DNA of 64,000 nt from Polymorphospora lycopeni (GTDB lineage Bacteria; Actinomycetota; Actinomycetes; Mycobacteriales; Micromonosporaceae): the NCBI RefSeq assembly GCF_042237075.1, contig NZ_JBCGDC010000020.1, positions 17,416 through 81,415 on the forward strand, in the 5' to 3' direction. Position numbers and translations under genes: made by a program. Under the pieces are notes generated by a model that was not told the origin of the DNA, searched no databases, and saw only the letters and a program-made list of their open reading frames with translations. How positions within the stretch are numbered: the first letter of the stretch is position 1; every line of letters starts with the position of its first letter. This document shows, one piece after another, positions 33,627 through 40,926 of this stretch.

Positions 33627-34364
33627 TCATTCGAGGAGGTGGGTCCGCATCGCCTCCAGTTGGGCCGGGGTGACGCCGGCGCCCAGCAGGTAGTTCTCGA
33701 TCGAGCCGTGCCGGGTCCGCAACTCGGTGAGGAACAGCAGCATCGCCTGGGCCGGCGACGCCAGGAACGGCGCCGGGATCGGGTGGTCCGGGAACTTGCC
33801 GCGGATCCAGGCGGCGAACCGTTCCGACGCGGCCGAGGTCAGCGCGTAGTCGGCGGCGATGTCCTCGTCGCTCACCCCGAGCGTCGACAGCGTCAGCGCG
33901 CACACCACGCCGGTCCGGTCCTTGCCGGCGACGCAGTGCACCACGGCCGGCGCGGTGTCGGCGTCGGCGACGATCCCCACCGCCCGGCCGACCCCGGCCG
34001 CACCCGTCTCGGCGAGTTCGAGATAGCGGTCGGCGAGGTAGCGGCCGACGCCCAGCGTCTCGTCGTACGGGATCTCGATCCAGTCCCGGTGCTCGGGATG
34101 GATGTGCCGGTAGTCCAGGCCGACGAAGTCGGGCACCCGCCCGTCGCGGCTCACCTCGGTGGGCCGCCGCAGGTCGATGACGGTCCTGACGCCGAGCAGC
34201 GCGAACGCGTCGCGGTCGGCACCGTCGAGGCGGTGCAGCGAGTCGGAGCGGTAGAGCCGTTTCCAGCGGACCGTACGGCCGTCGAGACCGGCGTAGCCGC
34301 CGATGTCGCGGAAATTGAACATGGTCGAGAAGGACAGGGAACGGTTGACCGGGGTGACATCCAC
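33627..34364 (-). CDS. Tyrosine/dual-specificity protein phosphatase, PtpB-like, 245 aa
   Basis: Cys-based phosphatase with the P-loop HCVAGKDRTG (nucleophile Cys144, Arg150); the K-D after the Gly is the mark of the Y_phosphatase3/MptpB group, which can act on phospho-Tyr/Ser/Thr and phosphoinositides. The N-terminus NFRDIGGYAGLDGRTVRWKRLYRSD is the conserved opening of that group. GTG 34364 is chosen from the domain start; an in-frame start 13 codons further out is less likely. It is cytosolic by sequence and divergent from an MFS gene. The target is unknown. Confidence 0.88.
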   Translation of the reverse strand: MDVTPVNRSLSFSTMFNFRDIGGYAGLDGRTVRWKRLYRSDSLHRLDGADRDAFALLGVRTVIDLRRPTEVSRDGRVPDFVGLDYRHIHPEHRDWIEIPYDETLGVGRYLADRYLELAETGAAGVGRAVGIVADADTAPAVVHCVAGKDRTGVVCALTLSTLGVSDEDIAADYALTSAASERFAAWIRGKFPDHPIPAPFLASPAQAMLLFLTELRTRHGSIENYLLGAGVTPAQLEAMRTHLLE

Positions 34365-34449
34365 GCCCTCACCGTAGCGCCGGCCGGGTGTGGTGCGGGA
34401 CACCGGAAAACGGAATGACCGCGGCCCCGTCCGGTGCTTACCGTACGTC

Positions 34450-35736
34450 GTGCACAGCTATCGCCGGGACCTGCAACTGCTGCGCGACAGGCGCTTCGCC
34501 CTCCTGCTCGCCGCCCGTACGGTCTCCGTGCTCGGCAGCGCCTTCGCCCCGGTGGCGCTGGCCTTCGGCGTACTGGAACTGGCCGGTGCGAACGCCACCA
34601 CCCTGTCGGTGGTGCTGGCCGCCCAGGCCATTCCCCAGGTCGTGTTCATGCTCGCCGGCGGGGTGCTCGCCGACCGCTTCCCGCGCTACCGGGTGATGAT
34701 CGCCGGTGAGGTGCTGTGCGCGGCGGCGTACACGGTGCTCGCCGCGATGCTGGTGACCGGGTGGGCGCCGCTGCCCGGCCTGGTCGTCGGCGCGGTGCTG
34801 TCCGGGATCGGGGTGGCGCTGTTCTACCCGTCGCTGGTCGGGATCGTGCCGGAGGTGGTCGCCGCCGAACGCCTCCAGGCCGCCAACGGGCTGCTGCGGC
34901 TCGGCACGAACTTCGCCCGGATCGCCGGGTACGCCCTCGCCGGCGCCACCGTCGTGCTGGTCGGGGCGGGGCCGGCGCTGGCCGTCAGCGCCGCGATGTT
35001 CGCCGGGTCGGCCCTGCTGATCGCCGCGCTGCGGCTGCCGGCGCGGGTACGGTCGGCGACCGGAACGGGGACGAACCCGCTCGCCGATCTGCGCGACGGC
35101 TGGCGGGAGTTCGTCTCGCGGCAGTGGATCTGGGTCATCGTGCTCCAGTTCGCGTTCCTCGTCATGGCGCTGCAGGCGGCGCACGGGGTGCTCGGCCCGG
35201 TGGTGGCCAAGGAGGAGATGGGCGGGGCGGCGGCCTGGTCGGCGGTGCTCGCCGGCGAGGCGGTCGGCATGGTCGTCGGAGTGGTGATCGCGATCCGCAT
35301 CCGGCCGCGCCGGCCGATGCTGGTGTCCGTGCTGCTGACCGTGCCGACCGCGTTGCCCTACCTGCTGCTCGGGATCTATGCACCACTGTGGATGGTGGTG
35401 CTCGGGGCGGTCGTGATGGGCATCTGCTTCGACATCTTCGGCGTGCTGTGGGAGACCAGCCTCCAGCGGGAGATCCCGCCGGACGCGCTGAGCCGGGTCA
35501 GTTCGTACGACGCCCTGGGCTCGCTGATGTTCGGGCCGGTCGGGCTGCTGGTCGCCGGCCCGGCGGCGGCGGTGTTCGGCGCCCGCCCGACGCTGATCGC
35601 CTGCGCCGGGCTGATCGTGCTGTCGACGCTGGCGGCCCTGTGCTCGCCGGGCGTACGGAACATGCGCCTGAGCGATCCGGGGCCGGCCGCCGAGCCAGCC
35701 CCGGCGGCGGCCAAAGTCGCCGTACCGGCGGCCTGA
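34450..35736 (+). CDS. MFS transporter, EntS-like (MFS_3), 428 aa
   Basis: Twelve-helix major facilitator with the loop 2-3 motif GGVLADRFPRYRVM and the opening LLRDRRFALLLAARTVSVLGSAFAPVALAF seen in EntS/multidrug exporters of actinobacteria (short quote: RRFALLLAARTVSVLGS). GTG 34450 is used because helix 1 begins about 15 residues later. The C-terminal Ala/Pro tail ends AKVAVPAA. The terminal codons and stop are repeated 89 bp downstream by an assembly scar, but the gene itself looks complete. The substrate is unknown. Confidence 0.87.
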   Translation: MHSYRRDLQLLRDRRFALLLAARTVSVLGSAFAPVALAFGVLELAGANATTLSVVLAAQAIPQVVFMLAGGVLADRFPRYRVMIAGEVLCAAAYTVLAAMLVTGWAPLPGLVVGAVLSGIGVALFYPSLVGIVPEVVAAERLQAANGLLRLGTNFARIAGYALAGATVVLVGAGPALAVSAAMFAGSALLIAALRLPARVRSATGTGTNPLADLRDGWREFVSRQWIWVIVLQFAFLVMALQAAHGVLGPVVAKEEMGGAAAWSAVLAGEAVGMVVGVVIAIRIRPRRPMLVSVLLTVPTALPYLLLGIYAPLWMVVLGAVVMGICFDIFGVLWETSLQREIPPDALSRVSSYDALGSLMFGPVGLLVAGPAAAVFGARPTLIACAGLIVLSTLAALCSPGVRNMRLSDPGPAAEPAPAAAKVAVPAA

Positions 35737-35851
35737 GCGGACAGTTCGGGAGACGCCGACGGGCCGGGGGGGGGGGGCCCCCCCGCCCGGGGAGGGTGGG
35801 TNAAGTCGCCGTACCGGCGGCCTGAGCGGACAGTTCGGGAGACGCCGACGG
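35714..35851. other. Assembly scar: 49-bp duplication around a poor-quality GC hairpin
   Basis: Bases 35714-35762 recur at 35803-35851, separated by long G and C runs and a single N at 35802. The first copy decays into homopolymers exactly where the second copy enters the hairpin at 35846-35880. This is the picture of two contig ends that overlap but were not merged, not of a biological duplication. Confidence 0.85.
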
Positions 35852-35880
35852 CCGGCGGGGCGAGGCCCCGCCGGCCGTCG
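35846..35880. terminator. 16-bp GC hairpin between MFS and PRC-barrel genes
   Basis: Arms 35846-35861 and 35865-35880 pair perfectly over 16 bp around a GAG triloop, between convergent genes. Its stability probably caused the neighbouring assembly break. Confidence 0.75.
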
Positions 35881-35897
35881 AAGGTTCGGTCCGCCGC

Positions 35898-36392
35898 CTA
35901 CATGATCTGCGGAGGCAGGGCGGTCGTGCCGGGGGAGCCGTACGAGTCGCCGTAGTGGCCACCCAGCTTCTCCCGGTACGCCGGATCGTGGTGCCGGTCC
36001 GGGTCGAACTCGGGTGCGGCCTTGATGTGTGCCTTGTCCTGGTTGACGTAGACCTTCTGGTCATCGTGGTCGACGTGGTTGACCACGCCGGCCGGCAACA
36101 TCACCTTGTTGCCGAAGATCCACGGTCCGGTGTCGACCACGAGGTAGCTCGAGTTCACCTCGTAGCTCGCGGAATCGATCTTTCCGATCCCGCCGTCGGT
36201 GGCCTCCACCTTGTAGCCGACCAGGTCGGCACCGGTGACCCCGGCGTCTTCGCGGTAGCTCCATGGATCGAAGGCGCCCGCGGGAGGACCGCCCGGAACG
36301 ACGCCCTGGGCGCCGTCGTACATCGGGTCCTGTGTCGGGTGCACCGGATCCTGGGTGCCGTACGGGGTCGTCTGAGGGTCGAGCCGGGTCAT
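35898..36392 (-). CDS. PRC-barrel domain protein, 164 aa
   Basis: Cytosolic protein with a Pro/Gln/Tyr-rich, probably unfolded N-terminus (residues 1-55), then a PRC-barrel beta domain (about 56-110: VGYKVEATDGGIGKID...YLVVDTGPWIFGNKVMLP), and a charged tail with YVNQDKAHIKAAPEFD. PRC-barrels occur in RimM, photosynthetic reaction centre H subunit and many stand-alone actinobacterial proteins, often stress related. ATG 36392 follows GAGGAGGC. It is in the same orientation as ahpCD downstream-to-upstream but is separated from them by 118 bp. The precise role is unknown. Confidence 0.8.
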   Translation of the reverse strand: MTRLDPQTTPYGTQDPVHPTQDPMYDGAQGVVPGGPPAGAFDPWSYREDAGVTGADLVGYKVEATDGGIGKIDSASYEVNSSYLVVDTGPWIFGNKVMLPAGVVNHVDHDDQKVYVNQDKAHIKAAPEFDPDRHHDPAYREKLGGHYGDSYGSPGTTALPPQIM

Positions 36393-36510
36393 CTGGCTGC
36401 CTCCTCTTCTCGACGTTGACTTTCCTCGGTCGAGAGGATTCCTACCCCGGTCCGGCCGCGGCGACACATCTTCATCGACGGACGTGCCGCCGGGCCGGGA
36501 CGCGTCGGGG

Positions 36511-37041
36511 TCAGGCCAGGGCGGTCTCGGCGTCGAGGGTGACCGCGGCGGCGTGCACGACGGCGGCGATCCGCAGCGCCTCGTGCACCTGCTCACGGGT
36601 GAATCCCGTGCCGCGCAACGTCTTCTCGTGCGACTCCAGGCACACCCCGCAGCCGGTGATCGCGGAGACGGCCAGGCACCACAGTTCGAAGTCGCCCTTG
36701 TCGACGCCGGGCCGGGCGATGATCTGCATCCGGAGCCGGGCCGGGATCGTCGCGTACGACTCGTCGCCGATCAGGTGCTTGGCCCGGTAGTAGACGTTGT
36801 TCATCGCCATGATGGCCGCCGCGCCCTTGGCCGCCTCGACGGCTTCGGGCTTGAGCGTGCCGGCGGCCTCGGCGGCGATCTCCCGCAGCACGACCGGGTT
36901 GCGGGCGGCCACCGCGCAGGCCAGTGCGGTGCCCCAGGACTGTTCCGGGCTCAGGGTCGAGGTGCCCACGGTGGAGCCGAGGTTGAGCTTGATGTCCTTG
37001 GCGTAGTCCGGCAGGGCCGCCTTGATGACGTCGAGGCCCAT
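36511..37041 (-). CDS. ahpD: Alkyl hydroperoxide reductase AhpD, 176 aa
   Basis: Disulfide-exchange adaptor that reduces AhpC, passing electrons from dihydrolipoamide systems. The catalytic motif CGVCLESH has Cys131, Cys134 and His138, and Glu119 is in GDFELW; these match the mycobacterial E118/C130/C133/H137 relay shifted by one. All-helical AhpD/carboxymuconolactone decarboxylase fold of normal length. ATG 37041 lies 3 bp after the ahpC stop, so the two genes form one operon. Confidence 0.95.
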   Translation of the reverse strand: MGLDVIKAALPDYAKDIKLNLGSTVGTSTLSPEQSWGTALACAVAARNPVVLREIAAEAAGTLKPEAVEAAKGAAAIMAMNNVYYRAKHLIGDESYATIPARLRMQIIARPGVDKGDFELWCLAVSAITGCGVCLESHEKTLRGTGFTREQVHEALRIAAVVHAAAVTLDAETALA

Positions 37042-37044
37042 GGA

Positions 37045-37599
37045 TCAGGCGCCCGCGAGGAGCTTCTTGGCGTCGAGGGTCTCGCCGCCCTTGTTCCAGT
37101 TGCACGGGCACAGCTCGTCGGTCTGCAGCGCGTCGAGGACCCGCAGCACCTCGGAGACGTTGCGGCCGACCGAACCTGCGGTCACCATCGCGAACTGGAT
37201 CTCGTTGTTCGGGTCGACGATGAACGTAGCCCGCTGGGCCACCCCGTCCTCGCCGAGCACGCCGGCGGCGGCGGACAGTTCCCGCTTGATGTCGCTCAGC
37301 ATCGGGAACGGCAGGTCGCGCAGGTCCGGGTGGTCCTTGCGCCAGGCGTAGTGCACGAACTCGGAGTCGACCGAGACGCCGAGCACCTGGGCGTCGCGGT
37401 CGGCGAACTCGCCGTTCAGGCGGCCGAACTCGGCGATCTCCGTCGGACAGATGAACGTGAAGTCCTTCGGCCAGAAGAAGACGACCCGCCACTTGCCCTC
37501 GTAGCTCTTGTTCGTGATCGTCGTGAAGGCGTCGTCGGCGTCGAGCGAGACGCAGGCGGCGAGTTCGTACTGCGGGAAGTGGTCACCGACGGTGAGCAC
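37045..37599 (-). CDS. ahpC: Alkyl hydroperoxide reductase AhpC (2-Cys peroxiredoxin), 184 aa
   Basis: Thiol peroxidase that reduces H2O2, organic peroxides and peroxynitrite. The peroxidatic Cys51 is in FWPKDFTFICPTE; the C-terminal ELCPCNWNKGG carries the additional Cys pair typical of the mycobacterial AhpC that works with AhpD. GTG 37599 is selected because a near-perfect AGGAGGTACC ribosome site precedes it and the peroxiredoxin fold begins at residue 3. A 19-bp palindrome sits 20 bp upstream. No oxyR gene is adjacent. Confidence 0.96.
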   Translation of the reverse strand: MLTVGDHFPQYELAACVSLDADDAFTTITNKSYEGKWRVVFFWPKDFTFICPTEIAEFGRLNGEFADRDAQVLGVSVDSEFVHYAWRKDHPDLRDLPFPMLSDIKRELSAAAGVLGEDGVAQRATFIVDPNNEIQFAMVTAGSVGRNVSEVLRVLDALQTDELCPCNWNKGGETLDAKKLLAGA

Positions 37600-37619
37600 G
37601 GTACCTCCTGGTGGGCCGT

Positions 37620-37638
37620 ATCTGGATTCGATCCAGAT
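37620..37638. promoter_or_regulatory. Palindromic operator ATCTGGATTCGATCCAGAT before ahpCD
   Basis: Arms ATCTGGAT and ATCCAGAT around TCG, perfect over 8 bp, located 21-39 bp upstream of the ahpC GTG. It is AT-richer than its surroundings, as expected for a peroxide-responsive operator (OxyR or Fur/PerR class). Which regulator binds it cannot be told from sequence. The rest of 37639-37790 shows no gene. Confidence 0.6.
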
Positions 37639-37803
37639 TTTGCCCGGCTCCTGTTTCGGTCCGATGGTGCAGTGATGAAGTGTGAATCCTGTCACGGGCT
37701 GACAAAACGGACCGATCGACGGGGTCCACTGCGTCCCGAATCGGGCTTCCCGAAATATGGATTCCTGCTCTCGAATCCTGGCGGAGGTGGCAGAGTGTGA
37801 CGG

Positions 37804-37836
37804 GTGAACAGCCTCGCCCTCATTATTGGCACCTAG
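37804..37836 (+). CDS. cimA leader peptide MNSLALIIGT
   Basis: GTG start, then Asn-Ser-Leu-Ala-Leu-Ile-Ile-Gly-Thr and TAG. The two Ile codons are both ATT, rare in this GC-rich DNA where ATC dominates, and two Leu codons precede them. A CAGAGT hexamer (37791-37796) ends 7 nt before the GTG, so it is probably leaderless, the same spacing as in the ilvB leader. An in-frame stop directly upstream (37798-37800) fixes this start. Tandem hairpins follow the stop codon. Confidence 0.72.
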   Translation: MNSLALIIGT

Positions 37837-37893
37837 CGCGCCGGCAGCCCCCTCGCCGAGCGCGCAGACCTCCCGCATCCGCGGGGGGTCTTT
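37836..37893 (+). terminator. Attenuator hairpins ahead of cimA
   Basis: Hairpin 1 (37836-37863): GCGC and CGGC pair with GCCG and GCGC, starting on the last base of the leader stop. Hairpin 2: AGACCTCCCGC (37864-37874) and GCGGGGGGTCT (37879-37889) around ATCC, running into TTTTTG: a strong intrinsic terminator on the plus strand 57 nt before cimA. CCCCC in the loop of hairpin 1 can pair with GGGGG of the terminator's 3' arm, a possible antiterminator. No gene ends just upstream on this strand, so a termination role for another gene is unlikely. Confidence 0.78.
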
Positions 37894-37949
37894 TTGTTGG
37901 TCCGGACCCGCCGCGAATCGCCGCCCAACCGGCTCGAAAGGAACCTCCC

Positions 37950-39536
37950 ATGACCTACCAGGTGTACGACACGACGCTGCGCGACGGGGGACAGCGCGAG
38001 GGAATCAGCTACTCCGTCGCCGACAAGCTCGCCATCGCCCGCCTGCTCGACGAGTTCGGCGTCGGCTTCATCGAGGGCGGCTGGCCCGGGGCCATGCCCA
38101 AGGACACCGAGTTCTTCCGCCGCGCCCGCACCGAACTCGACCTGAAACACGCCGTCCTGGTCGCCTTCGGCGCCACCCGCAAGGCCGGCGTCGCCGTCGG
38201 GGACGACCCCCAGGTACGCGCCCTGCTCGACGCGCAGACCCCGGCGGTCTGCCTGGTCGCCAAGTCAGACATCCGGCACGTCGAACGGGCCCTGCGCACC
38301 ACCGGGGCGGAAAACCTCGACATGGTCCGCGACACCGTCGCCTGGTTCGTCGCGCAGGGCCGCCGGGTCTTCCTCGACTGCGAACACTTCTTCGACGGCT
38401 ACCGCCACGACCCGGCGTACGCCGGCTCGGTCGTCGCCACCGCGCTGGCGGCCGGCGCCGAACGGGTGGTCCTGTGCGACACCAACGGCGGCATGCTGCC
38501 GTCGCAGGTGACCCGGGTGATCGGCGAACTGGTCGACCGGCTCGGGGTACCCGCCGAACGGTTCGGCATCCACTGCCAGAACGACACCGCCTGCGCCGTC
38601 GCCAACACCGTCGCCGCCGTCGAGGCCGGCGTCACCCACTTCCAGGGCACCGCCAACGGATACGGCGAGCGCCCCGGCAACGCCGACCTGTTCGCCGTCG
38701 TCGGCAACCTGCAACTCAAGCTCGGGCTGCCCGTCCTACCGGACGGCTGCCTGGAACAGATGGTGCGCGTCTCGCACGCCATCGCCGAGATCGCCAACAT
38801 CGCCCCCGACACCCACCAGGCTTACGTCGGGGCCGCCGCCTTCGCCCACAAGGCCGGGCTGCACGCGAGCGCGATCAAGGTGGATCCGCTGCTCTACAAC
38901 CACGTGGACCCGGCGGTGGTCGGGAACGACATGCGGATCCTGGTGACGGAGATGGCCGGCCGGGCCAGCATCGAGCTGAAGAGCCGCGAGCTCGGGCTCG
39001 ACCTGGCCGGCCATCCCGAAGCCGTCTCCCGGGTCACCAACCGGGTCAAGGACATGGAGGCCGGCGGCTGGTCGTTCGAGGCCGCCGACGCGTCGTTCGA
39101 ACTGCTGGTCCGCTCCGAACTCCCCGGCGCCGAGGTGGTCCGGCCGTTCACCTTGGAGTCCTACCGGGTCATCGTCGAGCACCGCGAGGACGGCGCCGTC
39201 GTCTCCGAGGCGACCGTCAAGGTCCGGGTACGCGGCGAACGCGTCATCGCGACCGCCGAGGGCAACGGCCCGGTCAACGCCCTCGACGAAGCGCTGCGGC
39301 TGGCCCTGCTGCGCCACTACCCGCAGCTCAAGGGCTTCGAACTCGCCGACTACAAGGTCCGCATCCTGGAGGGCACGCACGGCACCGGCGCGATCACCCG
39401 GGTGCTGGTCGAGACCGCCGACGACGGCGGTCGGGACTGGACCACGGTCGGCGTGCACGAGAACGTGGTCGAGGCGAGCTGGTGGGCGCTGGTCGACGCG
39501 CTGACGTACGGGCTGGCCCGGACCCCGGCGGCCTGA
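37950..39536 (+). CDS. cimA: Citramalate synthase, 528 aa
   Basis: Condenses pyruvate and acetyl-CoA to (R)-citramalate, which LeuCD and LeuB convert to 2-oxobutyrate for isoleucine, bypassing threonine deaminase. DRE-TIM signature DTTLRDGGQREGISYS, metal/substrate motif HCQNDTACAVANTVAAVEAG, and HFQGTANGYGERPGNADL. The C-terminal LeuA-type dimer/allosteric domain (about 395-528) ends with VHENVVEASWWALVDAL. Length about 525 and this domain order separate it from LeuA (about 580 in actinomycetes) and NifV. ATG 37950 follows AAAGGAA. It is controlled by the attenuator upstream. Confidence 0.9.
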   Translation: MTYQVYDTTLRDGGQREGISYSVADKLAIARLLDEFGVGFIEGGWPGAMPKDTEFFRRARTELDLKHAVLVAFGATRKAGVAVGDDPQVRALLDAQTPAVCLVAKSDIRHVERALRTTGAENLDMVRDTVAWFVAQGRRVFLDCEHFFDGYRHDPAYAGSVVATALAAGAERVVLCDTNGGMLPSQVTRVIGELVDRLGVPAERFGIHCQNDTACAVANTVAAVEAGVTHFQGTANGYGERPGNADLFAVVGNLQLKLGLPVLPDGCLEQMVRVSHAIAEIANIAPDTHQAYVGAAAFAHKAGLHASAIKVDPLLYNHVDPAVVGNDMRILVTEMAGRASIELKSRELGLDLAGHPEAVSRVTNRVKDMEAGGWSFEAADASFELLVRSELPGAEVVRPFTLESYRVIVEHREDGAVVSEATVKVRVRGERVIATAEGNGPVNALDEALRLALLRHYPQLKGFELADYKVRILEGTHGTGAITRVLVETADDGGRDWTTVGVHENVVEASWWALVDALTYGLARTPAA

Positions 39537-39565
39537 CGCCCACGGCCCTGCCGGCCGGACGGGCG

Positions 39566-40603
39566 TTATCCGGCCGGCAGGGCCAGCTCGGCCAGCACCG
39601 CCCGGTGGTCGCTGCCGGCCACCGGGTGCACGGCGACCGCGCGCACCCCGATCCGCCGGTCGACCAGCACGTGGTCGATGGCCACCGGCGGGATCGGGTC
39701 GCCGTCGTACGGGCCCCAGGTGCCGAGCAGCCCGGCACCCCGGGCGGCGGCCGCGTCGACGTACCCGGTGTCGATCAGGTCCCGCAGCGGGGCGTGGTCG
39801 AGGGTGGCGTTGAAGTCGCCGGCCAGCACCCGCAGCGGCCCGTCCGGGGTGGCCACCGGCTGCGCCGCCAGGTCGGTGCGCCAGTCGTCGATCACCGACA
39901 GGGCGTACGGCGCCGCCGGGTGCACCGACTCGGCCACCACCGCCGGCCCGCCCGGCACCAGGACCGTGCCGTACGCCTGGCTGAAGCCGCCGTCGTTCCA
40001 CCGGATCCCGGTGTCGGTCAACGGGAACCGGGAGTAGAGCGCGGAACCCTGCGTGCCGACCATCGGGTTGGTCACCCGGTGCGGCAGCACGTCGGCGACC
40101 CCCAGCGCGTCGAGGGCGGCCTGCGTTTCCGGGCTGAACTCCTGCACCGCCAGCACGTCCACCCGCTCCGCCCGCACCAGCGCGAGCACCGCCGCCGGAT
40201 CGCCCGCCCCGGCGAGCACGTTGCTGGTCAGCACCCTGAGGGCCGGACCGTCCGGCACCGGTCCACGGTCCGGCACGACCCGCGGCACGACCACGCCCAG
40301 CAGCGCCAGCGCGGCGACCGCCGCCACGCCGGCGGCCCACCACCGGCGCAGCGCGAGCGCCAGGACCACCGGCAGCACGCTCCACGCGGCCACGTACGGG
40401 GTGAAGGCGACCAGTTGCACCAGCGGCCCCCGCTCCAGCCCGAAGAGCCGGACGACGGCCCAGAGCAGCCCGGGTACGGCGACCAGCCAGCACAGCACCG
40501 CCAGCGCCCGGGCGCCCCGGCGGGCCGGCCGCGCCGACACCCGTTCGACGCCCGCCCGCCCCACATCCACGCTCACCCGGCGCACGGTAGCCGACCCCGT
40601 CAT
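39566..40603 (-). CDS. Membrane endonuclease/exonuclease/phosphatase (EEP) protein, 345 aa
   Basis: Three closely spaced hydrophobic helices (about residues 30-115) anchor a C-terminal EEP domain (about 125-345) that should face outward. Active-site elements: TSNVLAG (Asn), VQEFSPET (metal Glu), AGDFNATLDHAPL (Asp/Asn) and GSDHRAVLAEL (Asp-His). The family includes phosphodiesterases, nucleases and sphingomyelinase-like enzymes; specificity is not visible. Start is uncertain: ATG 40603 is used; GTG 40585 and 40576 are close alternatives. A second EEP membrane protein lies at 55952. Confidence 0.82.
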   Translation of the reverse strand: MTGSATVRRVSVDVGRAGVERVSARPARRGARALAVLCWLVAVPGLLWAVVRLFGLERGPLVQLVAFTPYVAAWSVLPVVLALALRRWWAAGVAAVAALALLGVVVPRVVPDRGPVPDGPALRVLTSNVLAGAGDPAAVLALVRAERVDVLAVQEFSPETQAALDALGVADVLPHRVTNPMVGTQGSALYSRFPLTDTGIRWNDGGFSQAYGTVLVPGGPAVVAESVHPAAPYALSVIDDWRTDLAAQPVATPDGPLRVLAGDFNATLDHAPLRDLIDTGYVDAAAARGAGLLGTWGPYDGDPIPPVAIDHVLVDRRIGVRAVAVHPVAGSDHRAVLAELALPAG

Positions 40604-40731
40604 CCGCCCGGCCGGGAAACCGTCCCGCTTCCTTCGGCCCGCTTTCGGTCCGTCCTGGTGACATGTGGCAGACGGGCGCACCGGCCTGCCGGCCGGGGGC
40701 GCCACACGCGCGACGGAGGGGAACCGACACG

Positions 40732-40926
40732 ATGCGGATCAAGACCATCGCCGGGCTGGCGTTCGCCGGGGCGGCCGCCGCGGCCGGGACCTTCGGCGGC
40801 ATCGCCCACGCCGCCGACCAGTGGCACCCGGAACCCGTGCTGCAGATCGTGACCGACGCGCCCGAGCCGGGCGCCGGGCGCGACTGCCCCGGGAAGGCCA
40901 CCGACACCCCGGCGGCCGACCTGTGA
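40732..40926 (+). CDS. Small secreted peptide, 64 aa
   Basis: MRIKTIAGLAFAGAAAAAGT leads a Sec-type signal with a likely cut after AHA (residues 25-27), leaving a roughly 37-residue acidic, Pro-rich peptide with one Cys (RDCPGK). ATG 40732 follows GGAGGGGA. Its stop overlaps the GTG start of moxR, so it is translationally coupled to the MoxR-DUF58-VWA cluster. I do not recognise the family. It could be an exported effector or ligand of that complex, which is speculation. Confidence 0.68.
   Translation: MRIKTIAGLAFAGAAAAAGTFGGIAHAADQWHPEPVLQIVTDAPEPGAGRDCPGKATDTPAADL

Noticed and set aside
33627..34364. Candidate mannosyl-3-phosphoglycerate phosphatase for the mpgS product
   Set aside because: The P-loop HCVAGKDRTG is a Cys-based protein phosphatase motif, whereas MpgP is a HAD-type enzyme with a DxD motif.
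37797..37950. Extended N-terminus of CimA starting at GTG 37797
   Set aside because: It would translate through both attenuator hairpins as Arg/Pro-rich sequence. CimA homology starts at MTYQVYDTTLRDG, and the leader ORF uses another frame.
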